From: Epiperipatus broadwayi
Lineage: Eukaryota > Onychophora > Udeonychophora > Euonychophora > Peripatidae
Length of the DNA: 64,000 nucleotides
NCBI GenBank assembly: GCA_028023455.1
Contig: JAQFVV010000144.1
Span: forward strand, 746,001 to 810,000
Direction of reading: 5' to 3'
Position numbers and translations under genes: made by a program. This document shows positions 59,745-64,000 of this stretch, piece by piece (the stretch's first letter is position 1; every line of letters starts with the position of its first letter). The notes beneath the pieces are model-generated. The model saw only the letters and a list, made by a program, of their open reading frames with translations. It was not told the origin of the DNA and made no database searches.

Positions 59745-60690
59745 TTACCCATCAGCAGGTTTTATGCATGAATGCCAGCATTAAATCACTGGAAGATGTT
59801 ATGAACATTGTGATTAAGTTAGTCAATTTTTAGTCAATTTTATATCTACACATTGAGAAAGATAAGCTCAATATATAATTGTTTATTTATGTACAACAAT
59901 GTCCGATGGTTAAGTTGAGAAAAAGTTCTTCAAAGATTTGTTGAATGTTTAGGTGAAATTAGACTGTTTTTACATAATAAGAAAATCACCGAAAAATATA
60001 ATGAATTAATGGATGTTGAATGGCTTTCAAAATTAATATTTTTTACTGATATATGTTCACATCTCAATGAATTAAATGTAAAACTGCAAGGTTACAATAA
60101 GACAACTGTTGTCATGTTTGCTTTGATCAAAGCATATGAAGTTAAATTACAAATTTTCAACCATGATGTTATTTCTTACACCTTCAAATATTTTCCAAAT
60201 GTAAAAAAGTTGACTGATTTACAAATCTCATGAGAAGCCAGATCAAGTAAAATTGATTCAAGACTTTTTGTGCTGTTATTCAATTAATAACTGATGAATT
60301 TTCTTTTAGATTTACACAGTTCAGACAATTTTCAGAAACATCAAAATTTAATGAATTAGAAACAATGAATTAGAAACATCAAAATTTAATGAATTAGAAA
60401 CAATGGAAAAGGATCGACTATTGGTTATATGTAAAAAGAATACTTAAGAGGAAAGATTGATTATCTGGAATGCTATTCCTGAAATATTTAATTATTCATA
60501 TTATTAATTTTCTCTTCTATGTATGCATGTGAGTCATTGTTTTCAGAAACAAATTTAATTAAAGGCAGTTCAAGAAATAGAATGACAGATGAATCTAGTT
60601 CAGCATGTACATTATGACAAATGATAAAATATGAACCAGATATAAAACATTTGGCATCCAATGTACAATATCAAAAATCTCATTAAATAA
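59745..60690 (+). pseudogene. hAT transposase, C-terminal half
   Basis: After the insertion the transposase resumes with CCITHQQVLCMNASIKSLEDVMNIVIKLVNF near 59,740-59,830 (the HCIIHQE.LC block with the first residue changed). Then KSSSKIC near 59,925, and the clean frame at 60,009-60,233 with MDVEWLSKLIFFTDICSHLNELNVKLQG. The C-terminal dimerisation region reads SLFSETNLIKGSSRNRMTDESSSACTL, a stop, then YEPDIKHLASNVQYQKSH, ending near 60,686. Multiple stops and shifts occur. A 29-bp local duplication ('aacatcaaaatttaatgaat') lies near 60,340-60,400. Confidence 0.85.
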
Positions 60691-60833
60691 TATCTATTTA
60701 TGTTGATTTTATATGATTATTTCCAAAATTTTGTTTTAATTACTGTTTATTTTTTACTATTACATTTTATTCAACTTACGCTCTTCTAAATAAATATTGT
60801 TCATTTGTATTTAGCTTATTTAGAAATTTTGTT

Positions 60834-60925
60834 TATTATTATTATTATTATTATTAATAATAATCATCATCATCATTATCATAATACTAATAATCATAAT
60901 AATGATAATGATAATAATATAAAAA
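60834..60925 (+). repeat. Trinucleotide and ATA/ATC microsatellite
   Basis: A (TAT)n run, then 'aataataatcatcatcatca' and further AAT/ATG repeats. It lies within the 3' non-coding part of the hAT element. Confidence 0.9.
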
Positions 60926-61100
60926 AACTTAAAAAACTGCAATAATTAAGTGAAAAGGTTCCTCAACAATGATCTAGACTACTTTACAGTAAATTTTTAT
61001 ATGACTATTTGATCTTTCTTAAATATCAATATCATTATAATATTCTGTCAGTCATCTAGTATATTTGTATCACTTAGGCATTTAATATATAGCTTTATCA

Positions 61101-61185
61101 GTCAAGCGGTATTAGCCGAGAGGTCATCACAGCTGCCTGGTTGTGGGTTTGCCTCCCGGCCGATGCTATGACATATGAAAAAAAA
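61101..61185 (+). mobile_element. tRNA-related SINE with A tail and 14-bp TSD
   Basis: The 85-bp insertion starts gtcaagcggtattagccgag, containing an A-box-like tagccgagagg. About 40 bases on is a B-box-like gtttgcctccc, and it ends in a short run of A. An exact 14-bp duplication, atatagctttatca, lies at 61,087-61,100 and 61,186-61,199. The first and last bases (gtca and tgac) can pair like an acceptor stem. The head looks Leu/Ser-tRNA-like. The clean duplication and short body point to a young or very short SINE, possibly a retrotransposed tRNA copy. Confidence 0.85.
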
Positions 61186-61199
61186 ATATAGCTTTATCA

Positions 61200-64000
61200 A
61201 TAATTTCTTTGCCTGCTTCTTTTGAAGTGTCTATAATAATTTAATCATTTTCTGGAGCTTTTATTTTCATCATAGACTTAACTGCATACCCCACCTCTTT
61301 ATTTAAAACATTTGGAATTTGAAAAGATGTTGTAATTTCAGGATCTGTTTTTTTTAAAAAAATATTTTTATTATTACTATATTATTCTCTGTAGAATTTT
61401 TCTGGGATGCTTCTTGGTATGATTCTGATTTTAATAATATTAAATATTTTCAGCATAATTTTTTTTTATAGAGATGATGATATAAAGGCACTAAAAAAGC
61501 CTAATGTTGTCATGTCAGTTAGTGGCACAAATTCATTTACTGCTAATTTTCATTTATTACTTCTTGAAGTTATTCATAAAAAATATTTTTTACCATGAAT
61601 CTATATTAAAATAATATATTTAAAAAAAATATAGATTCTAAACTAATAGTTTTTCATCTATGCTTAGGCCCATGTTCATACCTGTTATTTCAGAAATCAC
61701 TTGTTTGCTTATTTATTTGGGTTTTTGAAATCTTTAGCTAAGTACTCTTTGTTACAAACTCATACAATTAACTGTAGTTGCATTGCTTGTACTACATACA
61801 TCAATTTTGTTTAATGTAACATTTTACTTTTTGTTTCTTTTTCAAAAAACTGTAATTAATTTCATATATTTTTTATTATAATCTTCATCTTACTTTTAAA
61901 GCGTTTTTATATGATGAATATTTGTTCATACTTCCTATAATCCCTAATATATTTTTATCTTTTTCTTTAAAATTATAGGTATATGGATATGTGTTTGTGC
62001 ATATATATTTAGTATTTTAAGAGTTATAATCTGTGAATGTGCATATCATAATGAACTTTATAAATCAAACTTTCATATATCATAATAAGACAAGTTAGAT
62101 TTTCTTGAGTCAATTAATAAATTTGTAGGTAACTCCTCTGATCAATCCATTCACTTCTATCTGAATTCACATTCATTTATATGGATAGCAATTAGTTATT
62201 CATTTTTTGGAGGAGTAAAATATTGCATTAGTGACATTCATAGCAAAGCCTTGATTTAACAAGTTAACATAATTCAGATGATGAAGTACATATAAATTTT
62301 ATTACTTTTAACAAGTAAGTCTTTAGAATACCATGACTGATTTGCTATTCATATAAAAAGGAATTATATTTTTTATCTAAAAAAGTAGATTTATCGAGAG
62401 AGGATGTTATTCTAAGTTTTTTAAATGGCTCTAGACAGTTTAACTTGTAAATAATTATTACTCTATGTATATTTGGAGTTTATATGTCTTAAAATATTAT
62501 ATATATTTAGCATCACATATTTAATAGCTATTGTTTATTTGTTTGGCTGTTAAGATTAATGGAATATATATTGTAATAGAAACTATTCTAAAATATAAGA
62601 ACAATGCTAATGAAGCAACATTGTCTCATAAATAGCAATATTCCCTTGTTGGATGAGCCAAAAGTATGATGGACACTTAATCAAATAATGGATGAAAAGC
62701 TGCCTAACCAATATGGATGCCCATGTAGTTGAGCAAGCTAGAAAATATAATGGATAAATATTGTACTTAAGCAACTAAAAATATAACATAAATAAACAAA
62801 TTGACTCTATGATAGTTTGGCTTTACATCTATAATGGACTCATGAATTTGTAAGTTGCCAATGTCCATACTAAATAATTTTTGCTTGACGAAGAAGATAA
62901 ATTTCAACAAGTAACATTTTACTTGCTGATGAGATATAGTATGGGATATATACTTAAATATTTTTAATTGTAAATAAATTGTGTAATAAAATAGTTTTAT
63001 TTATGATTATGGAATAAGAAAATCAAAGTACTTAGGTTAATAATAATAATAATATTTATTGAAGTAAATGTTAACTCATTGAAATGGCTAAGACTATGAT
63101 CATAGTTTTAATTTTACCAACTGTAATCTAATATTATATAGTATAATCTTTATAATTTACTTCTGCTAGATTGCAATTAATAGAAATGATCTATGATTAA
63201 AATTATTAATGCATACTGCCATAAATGGTTAATTACAAATTCTTTCTCACAAAAAAAATTAATATGTTAACAATTGATTTAGGTCTTAATTACATGAGTG
63301 TATTATTTAAGCTTATATTGAATGATAAGATAAAATTGTCTTATAATTAAAAATTATTAATTAAAAAAAGACATTGATAAATATTTTATCCTTAAGCTAC
63401 TATTACATTCTCAACTATTATTGATAAGTGAAATTTATATCATGTAGATAATTTAAAAGAGATTTTTCTCTTAGTGTCTGTTAGCAAAATTGAGCTTATA
63501 TATATAATTTAAGCTTAGAGTCCACTATCTCATGATGTTTTCATTGGTACATCAATGATGAAATACAAATGTAGATTTCTCTGAACATTTTTATCCTTAA
63601 ATGATATTCAGCTATTCCTTTGTTGATATTACAATCCATGATAAATTTTGATAGTTTCATAGCTTCATGATGGTTAAACATGGCATTTGTTATTAATTAT
63701 TCCATTAGAATCATAAAGATATCAAATGAGAGGAATCTTTGTGTTCCTTCTCCCTTAAATAAATTTTCTCCTCATAGTATATATTTCCTTGTCATAAGTC
63801 CAGACTCTCTTTGTAAAAATAAGATAAGATAAAACACAAAATTTTAAGTAAAAGAAAATACTGGCATTCTTGCTGAATTTATTTCTGTAGCTATAGTAAC
63901 ATAAAACACAGTTTTTTTCTTTCCTTTTTTTTAAACACTAGCTCATGAACACATGATTATCTTTTCTCTAATCCTAATAAGGCATTGTTACCATTTGAGA
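61200..64000. other. AT-rich non-coding region to the window end
   Basis: No gene was recognised. The 63-codon frame at 61,407-61,598 has no family features. Near 62,885-62,945 'gcttgacgaagaagataaat', 'caacaagtaac' and 'cttgctgatgag' resemble the block at 7.1 kb and may be part of another dispersed repeat. The rest is AT-rich with nothing else identified. Confidence 0.4.

Larger units (their letters stand above)
58038..60971 (+). mobile_element. hAT transposon with TIRs and 8-bp TSD
   Basis: The element has both ends. An exact 8-bp duplication, atctagac, lies at 58,030-58,037 and 60,972-60,979. The left terminus CAGTAATGGTGAACCT and the inverse of the right terminus, CATTGTTGAGGAACCT, match at 11 of 16 positions. 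An 8-bp duplication and a CA(G)-type end are hallmarks of the hAT superfamily. It is 2,934 bp and encodes a decayed ZBED-type transposase on the plus strand, interrupted by a hammerhead-family repeat at 59.35-59.74 kb. The AT trinucleotide microsatellite at 60.8 kb lies inside the 3' part. The transposase is broken, so the element cannot move by itself. Confidence 0.9.

Noticed and set aside
62880-62960. Possible hammerhead (TTGACGA or CTGATGA near 62,887 and 62,930)
   Set aside because: No GAAA block with a credible stem II and stem III follows either motif, and only a distant relative at 7.1 kb was seen.

Overview
This is AT-rich animal DNA with no recognisable host gene. The open reading frames are short; those with recognisable content are broken pieces of transposable elements, mainly Penelope-like elements (PLEs), LINEs and hAT DNA transposons. 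The mix of PLEs, ZBED/GTF2IRD2-type hAT elements and hammerhead-bearing repeats suggests a mollusc, perhaps a cephalopod. That is inference from content, not proof.

Layout. 1-4 kb: a PLE GIY-YIG fragment, short tandem duplications and a minisatellite. 4.1-6.3 kb: a decayed hAT transposase on the minus strand with one terminal region. 7-17.7 kb: mostly featureless AT-rich DNA with one PLE tail. 17.7-20.8 kb: a decayed plus-strand LINE (endonuclease, reverse transcriptase, C-terminal domain) split by a palindromic hammerhead-ribozyme repeat. 21-26 kb: a small palindromic insertion, a second hammerhead-type repeat and a minus-strand PLE remnant with tandem and inverted terminal units. 27.5-39 kb: LINE pieces on both strands, a minus-strand PLE with upstream tandem repeats, and tRNA-like SINE remnants. 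40.4-44.8 kb: a plus-strand PLE interrupted by a 1.67-kb palindrome made of two antisense and two sense units of the first hammerhead family. 46-54 kb: three more palindromic insertions, a LINE tail, and a ~960-bp inverted repeat built from two PLE GIY-YIG fragments. 58.0-61.0 kb: an hAT element with both terminal repeats and an exact 8-bp target duplication, itself invaded by a hammerhead repeat. 61.1 kb: a clean tRNA-related SINE with a 14-bp target duplication.

The most notable signal is a class of non-autonomous insertions with 11-14-bp target-site duplications. Six were found; five are inverted-repeat (palindromic) structures and the sixth is a single-arm copy. At least two unrelated sequence families in this class carry hammerhead cores (CUGANGA, stem II, GAAA, very short stem III). 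Their size, ribozyme and TSD length match small animal retrozymes, which are thought to be moved by PLE machinery, and PLE remnants occur throughout the window. The regular sense/antisense arrangement across unrelated families suggests a shared template-switching step during insertion.

All coordinates and homology calls come from reading the sequence by eye. Element boundaries without a stated target duplication are approximate.
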